Under the pieces are notes generated by a model. That model did not search any database and was not told where the DNA came from. It saw nothing but the letters and a program-made list of their open reading frames with translations. A stretch of DNA of 64,000 nt from Loktanella sp. UBA3435 (GTDB lineage: Bacteria > Pseudomonadota > Alphaproteobacteria > Rhodobacterales > Rhodobacteraceae), in the NCBI GenBank assembly GCA_002378665.1, contig DFSO01000020.1:1-64000 (forward strand). Reading direction: 5' to 3'. Each line of letters begins with the position of its first letter. Position 1 is the first letter of the stretch. Below, piece after piece: positions 56,622 through 64,000 of the stretch. The translations under genes were made by a program, and so were the position numbers.

Positions 56622-56625
56622 AACT

Positions 56626-57552
56626 TCACTTCCCCCCAACATGCCCCATCGCCTTACGCTGCTCGGCCCGCTGCAACCCCAGCTTTCGTTCGCGCCAGAT
56701 AATCAAAAGCCCCGCAAAGATCACCACACAAGCACCCAAAATCATCGTCCCCGTCGGCACTTCGCCAAACACGAAGAACCCGACGCCCAGCGCCAAGATC
56801 ATCGACGTATATTCAAACGGCGCGACCAAAGACGCATCCGCATAACGGTAGCTCGACGTCAGCAAAATCTGCCCGACCCCACCCAGCAACCCCGCCAAGG
56901 CGAGCATCAAAAACGTCGAAACGCTCGGCATGGCCCAGCCCCAAGGCAGGCTCAGCAGTGACATCAGCGTCGCCGTGACCGAAAACCAAAACACAATCGC
57001 CGCTGTGCCCTCGGTGTTGACCAACTTGCGCACAAACACCTGCGCCAACGCCGCACAAACCGCCCCCATCAAAACGACAACCGCGCCCAAGGTCTCCGCC
57101 GTGCCCAACTCCGCCCCGACCGATAACCTTGGCGAAAGCACGATCATCACCCCGACCATGCCCAAGGCCACAGCTGACAATCGAAACGCCTTCACCTCTT
57201 CGTTCAAAAACATCGCCGCAAACACAACCACGAGGATCGGCGCAGCATAGCCAATCGCCGTCACCTCAGGAAGCGGCAGCAGCCCAAGGCCAGCAAACCC
57301 CAGCCCCATCGCCGTCGTCCCCACAACCCCGCGCCAAACATGGCCCATCGGGTTTTTGGTCTCCAGCCCATGCCGCAACTCGCCGCGCATAATCAGCCAA
57401 GCGACAATCACAGGCAGCGCAAAAATCGACCGGAAAAACACCGCCTCACCGGGAGGCACTTCGCCTGACGTCGCCTTGATCAAACTCGCCATCGCAAGAA
57501 ACACGCAAACCGACAAAACCTTGTATAATATCCCGCGTAACGGCTGCATCAC
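56626..57552 (-). CDS. EamA-family (DMT superfamily) transporter
   Basis: 308 residues, ten predicted membrane segments in two EamA repeats ([24 protein letters not shown] in the first, [21 protein letters not shown] in the second). Such proteins export or import small metabolites; RhaT-, RarD- and nucleoside-type members exist, so the substrate is open. Its ATG overlaps the queG stop by four bases. Confidence 0.87.
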   Translation of the reverse strand: MMQPLRGILYKVLSVCVFLAMASLIKATSGEVPPGEAVFFRSIFALPVIVAWLIMRGELRHGLETKNPMGHVWRGVVGTTAMGLGFAGLGLLPLPEVTAIGYAAPILVVVFAAMFLNEEVKAFRLSAVALGMVGVMIVLSPRLSVGAELGTAETLGAVVVLMGAVCAALAQVFVRKLVNTEGTAAIVFWFSVTATLMSLLSLPWGWAMPSVSTFLMLALAGLLGGVGQILLTSSYRYADASLVAPFEYTSMILALGVGFFVFGEVPTGTMILGACVVIFAGLLIIWRERKLGLQRAEQRKAMGHVGGK

Positions 57553-58580
57553 GATAACCTCTCAACTGCCCAACGGGCCGCATCTGCAACAGCCTCATCC
57601 GCATCATTCACCAGTGGCAAAACAGACCCTAACAATGCCTGATCGCCCGAATTCCCAATCGCATAAGCCACATTGCGCACAAAGCGATCCCGCCCGATCC
57701 GCTTGATCGGCGACCCCGAAAACTTCTCACGAAACGCCGCATCATCCAACCCCGCGAGCTCCGCCAAAGGTGGCGCAATCAGATCATCCCTCGCAGCATA
57801 CCTGACTTCACGCGCCTCAACCGCAAATTTGTTCCAAGGACAGGCCGCCAGACAATCGTCACAACCATATATGTGACTGCCCATCTTGGCCCGCAATTCC
57901 GGATCAACAGGCCCCTTATGCTCAATCGTCAAATACGAAATGCAGCGTCGTGCATCGAGCCTATAAGGCGCAGGAAACGCATCCGTCGGGCACACATCCA
58001 AACACGCCGTGCAAGACCCACAATGGCTCACTTCTGCCGTGTTAGTCTCGAATTCTAACGTCGTAAAAATCGCCCCAAGGAAAAACCAAGACCCCAAATC
58101 ACGGGAAAGCAGGTTCGTATGCTTCCCCTGCCACCCGATCCCAGCGGCCTGCGCCAGCGGCTTTTCCATCACAGGGGCGGTATCCACAAACACCTTAATT
58201 TCGGCCGCTTGGTCGTGAGCAATCAACCAACGGCCAACGTTCTTGAGCCGCTTCTTCACGATATCATGATAGTCTCTATTCTGGGCATAAACCGAAATCG
58301 CACCCGCATCAGCCTTATCAAAAACAGCCAACGGATCATGCTCGGGCGTATAGCTCTCGGCCAGCATAATGACGGTCTTCGCCTCTGGCCAAAGCGCAGC
58401 AGCACTCCCGCGCCAATTCATGCGTTCCGCCATCCACCCCATTTGCCCATGCATCCCTGCATCAACAAACGCGGCCAATCGTTCGGGCAATTCAGGCACA
58501 GCGTCAGGTCTGCAAAACCCGACCTTCGCAAACCCAACCTCTAGCGCATAGTCGACCAAGCGTTGCTGGAGGTCGGCCAT
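57549..58580 (-). CDS. queG: Epoxyqueuosine reductase
   Basis: Cobalamin-dependent iron-sulfur enzyme that makes queuosine from epoxyqueuosine in tRNA. 343 residues: N-terminal B12-binding domain, two 4Fe-4S motifs ([12 protein letters not shown] near residue 185 and [13 protein letters not shown] near 240), and a C-terminal HEAT-like segment. In an apparent GST-queG-EamA-hypothetical run on the minus strand, six bases after the GST gene. Confidence 0.94.
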   Translation of the reverse strand: MADLQQRLVDYALEVGFAKVGFCRPDAVPELPERLAAFVDAGMHGQMGWMAERMNWRGSAAALWPEAKTVIMLAESYTPEHDPLAVFDKADAGAISVYAQNRDYHDIVKKRLKNVGRWLIAHDQAAEIKVFVDTAPVMEKPLAQAAGIGWQGKHTNLLSRDLGSWFFLGAIFTTLEFETNTAEVSHCGSCTACLDVCPTDAFPAPYRLDARRCISYLTIEHKGPVDPELRAKMGSHIYGCDDCLAACPWNKFAVEAREVRYAARDDLIAPPLAELAGLDDAAFREKFSGSPIKRIGRDRFVRNVAYAIGNSGDQALLGSVLPLVNDADEAVADAARWAVERLS

Positions 58581-58586
58581 CGGAAC

Positions 58587-59252
58587 TTAAAAGTCGAGGT
58601 CAGCATAGTGACGCGGCGGCGGAAATCCAGACACCTGATCGGCCAACAAAGACCGGAACGCGGGGCGCGACTTGATTTTGGCATACCAATCTTTCACGAC
58701 CTCGGACCGGTTCCAATCGACGTCAGAAATATAGTCTAAACAGGACAATTGGGCCGCAGCGGCGAAATCGGCCAGTGACATTTCATTGCCCGCCAACCAA
58801 CGGCGCTGCTCCAAAAGCGAAGCCATATAATCCAAATGGTACTTAATCGCCCGCGCACCCGTTTTCACGTTTGTGCTGTCAGGATACCCTGTACCCATAA
58901 TCTTGCGAAACACGCGTTCACCAATCAGTTTCGCCGTGACCTCGGCGTGAAACTTGTCATCAAACCAAGCGACCAATCGGCGTACCTCATACCGATCCTC
59001 CGCAGATTTCGGCAACAGGGAAGGCGTCGGAAATGCCTCCTCAAGATACTCGCAAATTGCTGTGCTATCCGCAAACGTGCGGTTGCCCATCTTCAAGACG
59101 GGAACCTTGCCCGCTGGGTTGCGGCGCAGAAAATCAGGATCTTGCTCCCAATACCGCTCTTCAACCAGCTCCACCTCGATACGCTTTTCAGCCAACGAAA
59201 GGCGGACCTTGCGAGAAAACGGGGAGAGCGGGAAGTGATACAGGCGGTTCAT
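58587..59252 (-). CDS. Glutathione S-transferase family protein
   Basis: 221 residues: thioredoxin-like N-terminal domain with FPLSPFSRKVRLSLAEK (Ser as likely catalytic residue), GKVPVLKMG with cis-Pro, FADSTAICEYLEE for the glutathione gamma-glutamyl contact, and an all-helical C-terminal domain with SLADFAAAAQLSCLDYI. Substrate unknown. It probably starts the operon with queG. Confidence 0.9.
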   Translation of the reverse strand: MNRLYHFPLSPFSRKVRLSLAEKRIEVELVEERYWEQDPDFLRRNPAGKVPVLKMGNRTFADSTAICEYLEEAFPTPSLLPKSAEDRYEVRRLVAWFDDKFHAEVTAKLIGERVFRKIMGTGYPDSTNVKTGARAIKYHLDYMASLLEQRRWLAGNEMSLADFAAAAQLSCLDYISDVDWNRSEVVKDWYAKIKSRPAFRSLLADQVSGFPPPRHYADLDF

Positions 59253-59320
59253 CTGTCAATTTCTTCTGTGGGTTGGGTCTCATATCAATGCCGTAACTGC
59301 AGCCATCTTTCAATGGGCGA

Positions 59321-60055
59321 TCAGTCAGTAAAGCAGCCCGCACGACCATCGGCGGCAATAGTCGCGGCACCATCCATAATCGATTTTGTACGCTTCCGCA
59401 GGTATGACGTCGGATTTGCAGCGTTACGCTCCTTGGGGTTTGGCAAAACAGCAGCCAATCGCGCGGCCTGTAAAGCCGACAGGTCAGCAGCATCAACGCC
59501 AAAGTAATATTGCGCTCCCGCCTGCACCCCAAACACACCTTCACCAAATTCGGCAACGTTCAGATATAGCTCCAAAATTCGCCGCTTTGACCAAATCACC
59601 TCGGTCATGGGCGTCCACAACGCCTCTATAGCTTTCCTGATCCAGCTGCGGTCCTGCATCAGAAACACGTTCTTCACGACCTGTTGGCTAATTGTCGATG
59701 CACCGCGCGTGCCGCCTGCATCCAAGGCCGCCTCAATCGCCTTCACATCCAGCCCCCAATGCAGGCAGAAATTCGCATCCTCAGCAGCAACCGCCGAGCG
59801 GGCCATCACAGGAGCGATCTCATCCAGTGATGCCCATTCCTGCGAAACACCGCCCAATCGTCTGCTTTCCGAAAACATATAAGGGGTCGTTGGCGGATTA
59901 AAAATTTTGAAAACGAGCGTCAGGAATGCGGCAATTAGGACGACCAGAACCACGCCACGAAACAACAAACGCGCCACACGACGACGCAGCCCAAGGCGCG
60001 GCGCGGCTTGGGTTTTCGGGGCAGGCTTCTTCTTTGGTTTCGCGGGTTTTGCCAT
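59321..60055 (-). CDS. mtgA: Monofunctional biosynthetic peptidoglycan transglycosylase
   Basis: 244 residues: a basic cytoplasmic N-terminus, one membrane anchor (LLFRGVVLVVLIAAFLTLVF) and a GT51 domain with catalytic EDANFCLHWGLD near residue 92, RGASTISQQVVKNVFL near 118 and RKAIEALWTPMTEVIWSKRRILELYLN near 140. It polymerises lipid II into glycan strands. The start at 60055 begins the Lys/Pro-rich N-terminus; the extension to 60103 overlaps the gltB terminator side. Confidence 0.94.
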   Translation of the reverse strand: MAKPAKPKKKPAPKTQAAPRLGLRRRVARLLFRGVVLVVLIAAFLTLVFKIFNPPTTPYMFSESRRLGGVSQEWASLDEIAPVMARSAVAAEDANFCLHWGLDVKAIEAALDAGGTRGASTISQQVVKNVFLMQDRSWIRKAIEALWTPMTEVIWSKRRILELYLNVAEFGEGVFGVQAGAQYYFGVDAADLSALQAARLAAVLPNPKERNAANPTSYLRKRTKSIMDGAATIAADGRAGCFTD

Positions 60056-60124
60056 GTCCCATAAGTCACAGGGTTGGGCTATTGGGTCAAGCCTACTTCC
60101 CACGCTTCAAACCCCCACAAACGA

Positions 60125-60156
60125 AAACAGCCAAGGCGACTTGGCCTTGGCTGTTT
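60125..60156 (-). terminator. Intrinsic terminator of gltB
   Basis: A perfect 13-bp inverted repeat, AAACAGCCAAGGC (60125-60137) and GCCTTGGCTGTTT (60144-60156), six-base loop, read on the minus strand into TTTTCGTTTG. It lies 25 bases after the gltB stop. Confidence 0.85.
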
Positions 60157-60181
60157 CCATTTTCAATAAAGGCCTTTGCGC

Positions 60182-63100
60182 CTATTCGGCAGGAATAGCC
60201 GCCTTTTCAACGCTCAGCGGGTGCTTAAGATGGATCAGCATTTCCTTTGGGCAAACCTGCACAAAGTTGGCCTTTTCCGCGTCCCAATCTTGCAAAATCG
60301 CGGCAGCTTTTACGCTGCCAGATTCCGCATGGTGACGCGTCACAAGTGCAAGCAACTGCTCTTCCCAATGGGCCACGGTCACAGGACAAGTCACCAGCGT
60401 TTCCATGTTGATCAGATCGGCAGTCTCGCCCTTTGGATCGTAAAGATAGGCCATACCGCCCGTCATCCCCGCACCAAAGTTCGCACCAATCGATCCAAGG
60501 ATCACTGCCACACCACCGGTCATATATTCACAACCGTTCGTGCCACAGCCCTCGATCACCACTGACGCGCCAGAGTTGCGCACCGCGAAACGCTCGCCTG
60601 CACGACCTGCTGCAAACAGATAACCAGCCGTTGCACCATAGAGCACAGTGTTTCCAATAATCGTGTTTTCCGAGGCCACCAAAGGCGAACTCATCGGCGG
60701 ACGCACAACGATCAAACCACCAGACAGACCCTTACCAACATAATCGTTGGCATCGCCCGACACTTCCAGCTTCAGACCAGGCGCTGCAAATGCACCCAGC
60801 GACTGACCAGCAGAGCCGCGCAGTTTCACCGTTAGGTGGTCATGCTGTAGATTGTTCCGCATCCCGAACTTCTGGACAATATGGCTCGACGTGCGCGTCC
60901 CGATTGTGCGCAGCGTATTCTGCACCGCATAATCTAGCTGCATCTTTTCGCCGTCATTCAGGAAACGCGCGGCATCCTGAACGATCTGCGCATCAAGCGT
61001 ATCATCCACAGGGTTACGTGGCTTATCGCGATTATAGACAATGGATTTCGACCCATCGACCGTGATCAACAGCGGGTTCAGGTCGAGATCATCCAGATGT
61101 GCAGAACCACGCGAAACCTGCGTCAGCAGATCAGCACGGCCAATCACATCATCCAAGGACCGCGCACCAATGCTTGCCAAAATCTCACGGACTTCGGACG
61201 CGTAGAACGTGATCAGGTTCACAACCTTATCGGCGTTTCCTGTGAACTTCTTGCGCAGCGCCTCGTCTTGCGTACACACACCGACAGGGCATGTGTTCGA
61301 CTGACATTGACGCACCATGATACAGCCCATCGCGATCAATGCCGCCGTGCCGATACCATACTCTTCGGCACCCAGCATCGCCGCCATGACAATGTCACGA
61401 CCAGTGCGCAAACCACCATCTGTCCGCAGCGTAATACGGTCGCGCAGGTTGTTCATTGCAAGCACTTGGTGTGCTTCCGTCAAACCCATTTCCCACGGCA
61501 AACCAGCGTATTTGATCGACGTACCAGGGCTAGCACCCGTGCCGCCATTGTGACCCGAAATCAGGATCACATCGGCCTTTGCCTTTGCAACACCAGCGGC
61601 AATCGTACCAACACCAGAGGACGCGACCAACTTGACCGTCACCTTACAGCGCGGGTTGATCTGCTTCAGGTCGTAAATCAGCTGCGCCAGATCCTCGATC
61701 GAATAGATATCGTGGTGCGGCGGCGGCGAAATCAGAGTCACGCCTTTCGTCGAATGACGCAGACGCGCAATCAAATCCGTGACCTTCATCCCCGGAAGCT
61801 GACCACCTTCACCCGGTTTCGCACCTTGGGCAACTTTGATCTCCAACTCTTCACAAGCGTTCAGATACTCGGCTGTCACACCAAAGCGACCAGAGGCAAC
61901 CTGCTTGATTTTCGCAGATGGATTGTCGCCGTTCGGCTCTGGGTTAAAGTGCGCTGGATCTTCACCGCCCTCACCACTGTCCGACTTCGCGCCAATACGG
62001 TTCATCGCGACGTTCAGCGTCTTATGCGCCTCAGGTGAAAGCGCGCCCAAGGACATACCGGGCGTCACAAAACGCTTACGAATGGCCGTAATAGACTCTA
62101 CTTCTTCAATCGGAATGGCCGTGCCAAGCGGCTTAATCGCCAACAAATCGCGCAAGTGGATTGGCGGATTTGCCTGCATGGATTTGGAATATTGCTTCCA
62201 CATCGAATAGGACGCATTCGCACAAGCCGCCTGCAACATGTGCATCGTCTGCGCTTCCCAAGCGTGCTTTTCACCCGAGCGACGGGACTTGTAGAAACCA
62301 CCAACTGGCAAGACATCCGTTTGTCCCTGCCAACCGCGAGCATGAACTTCTTCGGTCTTTGTCTGAATACCCGTCGTCCCGATCCCAGAAATACGTGACT
62401 GCATACCGGGGAAATACTCGGCAACCATCGCGCGCGACAGGCCAACAGCTTCAAAGTTCAAACCACCGCGATAAGACGACAGAACCGAAATCCCCATCTT
62501 CGACATGATCTTCAACAGACCCGCATCAACAGCCGCCTTATAGCGGTGAACAGCCTCCAGCAGCGTGCCTTCAATCAAGCCACGCTCAACACGGTTCGCA
62601 ATACTATCCTGCGCCAAATAGGCGTTCACAGTCGTCGCACCACAGCCGATCAGCACGGCAAAATAATGTGGATCAACACATTCCGCAGAACGGACGTTCA
62701 ACGAACAGAACGTGCGCAAACCCTTGGCCGTCAGACCAGAATGCACCGCACTCGTCGCCAAAATCATCGGCATGCCGATCCGCTCTTCGGACTGATGCTG
62801 ATCGGTCAAAACGATATGGCCAGCTCCCGAAGATACCGCATCAGCGGCCTCTGCGCGAATACGCTCCAGACCCTGACGCAGATGGTCGGCACCCTTGGTG
62901 AAAGTACAGTCAATAACAGTCACTGTATCACCGAAATGCTTCATCATTTCACCAAATTCGGCGTTGGCCACAAACGGGCTTTCCAGAACCAAAATCTCGG
63001 TTTGTGACCCATCTTCGTCCAACACGTTCTTAAGGTTCCCGAAACGGGTCTTAAGCGACATCACACGGCTTTCGCGCAAACTATCGATTGGCGGGTTCGT

Positions 63101-64000
63101 GACCTGAGAGAAATTCTGACGGAAGAAATGCGACAGCGGACGATATTGCTTCGACAAAACAGCGCTCGGCGTATCATCACCCATCGAGGCGATCATTTCT
63201 TTGCCGTCCTCGGCCATCGGGGCCAGAACCTGTTCCAACTCTTCGATGGAATAGCCCGCCGCAACCTGACGCTTGCGCAATTCAGCACCGCTAAACAGTG
63301 CCTTTTCATCGACGTCACGCATCATGTCGTTGAGATCAACAACCTTCTCGACCCACTCGCCAAACGGCTGCGCAGCAGCGAGCTTATCTTTCAGCTCTTC
63401 ATCGCGGTACAAACGACCTTCTTGCATATCCACGGCGATCATCTGCCCCGGACCAAGCGCGCCTTTTTCGACAACAGTCGCCTCATCCACAGGCACCATG
63501 CCGACCTCGGAACCAGCCACCAAAAGCCCGTCACCTGTCACGACATAGCGCAGCGGACGCAGGCCGTTACGGTCAAGACCACCGCAAACCCAACGACCGT
63601 CTGTCATCGCCAATGCAGCAGGGCCATCCCATGGCTCCATCACCGCGTTGCAATAGCCGTACATGTCCTGCCAAGACTGCTTCATCTCGACCGCTTGCTG
63701 CGACCAAGCCTCTGGAACCAGCATCGTTTTCGCCATTGGCGCATTACGACCAGCGCGCACGAGAACTTCAAAAACAGAGTCTAACGCAGACGAATCCGAC
63801 GCATTCGCGGGAATGATCGGCTTGATATCCTCAGCACGGTCCCCAAAAGCAGACGACGCCATGCGGATCTCGTGAGAGCGCATCCAGTTGACGTTGCCCT
63901 TCAGCGTGTTGATCTCGCCGTTATGCGCCAACATGCGGAACGGCTGGGCCAAATGCCACTGAGGGAATGTGTTGGTGGAATAACGCTGGTGATAGATCGC
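60182..64000 (-). CDS. gltB: Glutamate synthase (NADPH) large subunit, partial (5' end outside window)
   Basis: Ammonia assimilation enzyme forming two glutamates from glutamine and 2-oxoglutarate. The window holds the last 1272 codons; the frame stays open to 64000 (AIYHQRYSTNTFPQWH), so the catalytic N-terminal Cys and start lie beyond. Present are the end of the glutamine amidotransferase domain (HNGEINTLKGN), the central domain, the FMN-binding synthase domain (GEGGEDPAHF, ISGHNGGTGASPGTSIK), the 3Fe-4S cysteines (CIMVRQCQSNTCPVGVC) and the C-terminal GXGXG beta-helix (VVIEGCGTNGCEYMTGG). Confidence 0.97.
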   Translation of the reverse strand, partial: AIYHQRYSTNTFPQWHLAQPFRMLAHNGEINTLKGNVNWMRSHEIRMASSAFGDRAEDIKPIIPANASDSSALDSVFEVLVRAGRNAPMAKTMLVPEAWSQQAVEMKQSWQDMYGYCNAVMEPWDGPAALAMTDGRWVCGGLDRNGLRPLRYVVTGDGLLVAGSEVGMVPVDEATVVEKGALGPGQMIAVDMQEGRLYRDEELKDKLAAAQPFGEWVEKVVDLNDMMRDVDEKALFSGAELRKRQVAAGYSIEELEQVLAPMAEDGKEMIASMGDDTPSAVLSKQYRPLSHFFRQNFSQVTNPPIDSLRESRVMSLKTRFGNLKNVLDEDGSQTEILVLESPFVANAEFGEMMKHFGDTVTVIDCTFTKGADHLRQGLERIRAEAADAVSSGAGHIVLTDQHQSEERIGMPMILATSAVHSGLTAKGLRTFCSLNVRSAECVDPHYFAVLIGCGATTVNAYLAQDSIANRVERGLIEGTLLEAVHRYKAAVDAGLLKIMSKMGISVLSSYRGGLNFEAVGLSRAMVAEYFPGMQSRISGIGTTGIQTKTEEVHARGWQGQTDVLPVGGFYKSRRSGEKHAWEAQTMHMLQAACANASYSMWKQYSKSMQANPPIHLRDLLAIKPLGTAIPIEEVESITAIRKRFVTPGMSLGALSPEAHKTLNVAMNRIGAKSDSGEGGEDPAHFNPEPNGDNPSAKIKQVASGRFGVTAEYLNACEELEIKVAQGAKPGEGGQLPGMKVTDLIARLRHSTKGVTLISPPPHHDIYSIEDLAQLIYDLKQINPRCKVTVKLVASSGVGTIAAGVAKAKADVILISGHNGGTGASPGTSIKYAGLPWEMGLTEAHQVLAMNNLRDRITLRTDGGLRTGRDIVMAAMLGAEEYGIGTAALIAMGCIMVRQCQSNTCPVGVCTQDEALRKKFTGNADKVVNLITFYASEVREILASIGARSLDDVIGRADLLTQVSRGSAHLDDLDLNPLLITVDGSKSIVYNRDKPRNPVDDTLDAQIVQDAARFLNDGEKMQLDYAVQNTLRTIGTRTSSHIVQKFGMRNNLQHDHLTVKLRGSAGQSLGAFAAPGLKLEVSGDANDYVGKGLSGGLIVVRPPMSSPLVASENTIIGNTVLYGATAGYLFAAGRAGERFAVRNSGASVVIEGCGTNGCEYMTGGVAVILGSIGANFGAGMTGGMAYLYDPKGETADLINMETLVTCPVTVAHWEEQLLALVTRHHAESGSVKAAAILQDWDAEKANFVQVCPKEMLIHLKHPLSVEKAAIPAE

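Noticed and set aside
61097..62038. Plus-strand frame (313 codons) opposite gltB
   Set aside because: Shadow of the conserved glutamate synthase frame.

Overview
The window is a densely packed stretch of a moderately GC-rich alphaproteobacterial chromosome, most likely a marine Rhodobacterales (Roseobacter-group) bacterium. The support is gene order and family type: rpsT-dnaA-dnaN-recF-gyrB, mutM/ubiE-ubiB, HDAC-xseB-ispA-dxs, the petP-petR regulator pair next to ilvE, a NavMs/NaChBac-type sodium channel, and a clustered GANTC (CcrM-type) motif upstream of dnaA. I see no rRNA, tRNA, CRISPR array, phage or insertion sequence.

Layout. 0.1-8.6 kb: a tiny unknown ORF; threonine-to-glycine catabolism (kbl-tdh); a thiolase; yaaA and pncA; a short Hsp70-like ATPase; trhO and an AbrB-like membrane protein. 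8.6-18.7 kb: the replication block on the minus strand (rpsT, dnaA, dnaN, recF, a VOC protein, a LysE exporter, gyrB), preceded by mutM and an enoyl-CoA hydratase. 18.8-21.1 kb: ubiE-ubiB. 21.1-24.3 kb: an isolated four-gene flagellar block (fliK-flgD divergent from flgJ-flgN), followed by a ThuA gene with an apparent internal deletion, and idi. 25.4-29.6 kb: an Ynj-type operon (CDP-alcohol phosphatidyltransferase, solute-binding protein, fused double permease, ATPase) with a terminator-like hairpin whose loop holds the permease start codon. 29.7-31.7 kb: a HyuA-type hydantoinase/oxoprolinase subunit.

31.9-41.7 kb is the most coherent unit, a reductive pyrimidine-degradation locus: preT-preA (dihydropyrimidine dehydrogenase), hydA (dihydropyrimidinase), hyuC (beta-ureidopropionase), a small lipoprotein, a dedicated NMT1-type ABC transporter and a RutR-type regulator. 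A near-perfect RutR-type operator, a promoter and a long leader hairpin lie in front of hyuC, and a weaker RutR-like box precedes preT. Together the genes would import a pyrimidine or derivative and convert uracil/thymine to beta-amino acids with release of ammonia and CO2.

41.9-49.3 kb: a galactose-dehydrogenase-like gene, then a five-gene plus-strand operon (class II aldolase, acyl-CoA dehydrogenase, ADP-forming acyl-CoA ligase, CaiD-like hydratase, epimerase-like protein) that looks like a CoA-ester catabolic pathway of unknown substrate, then a voltage-gated sodium channel. 49.3-53.3 kb: isoprenoid precursor genes. 53.4-64 kb: a secreted hypothetical, petR-petP, ilvE, an AT-rich ORFan, an EamA transporter, queG, a GST, mtgA and the 3' part of gltB, which runs off the window.
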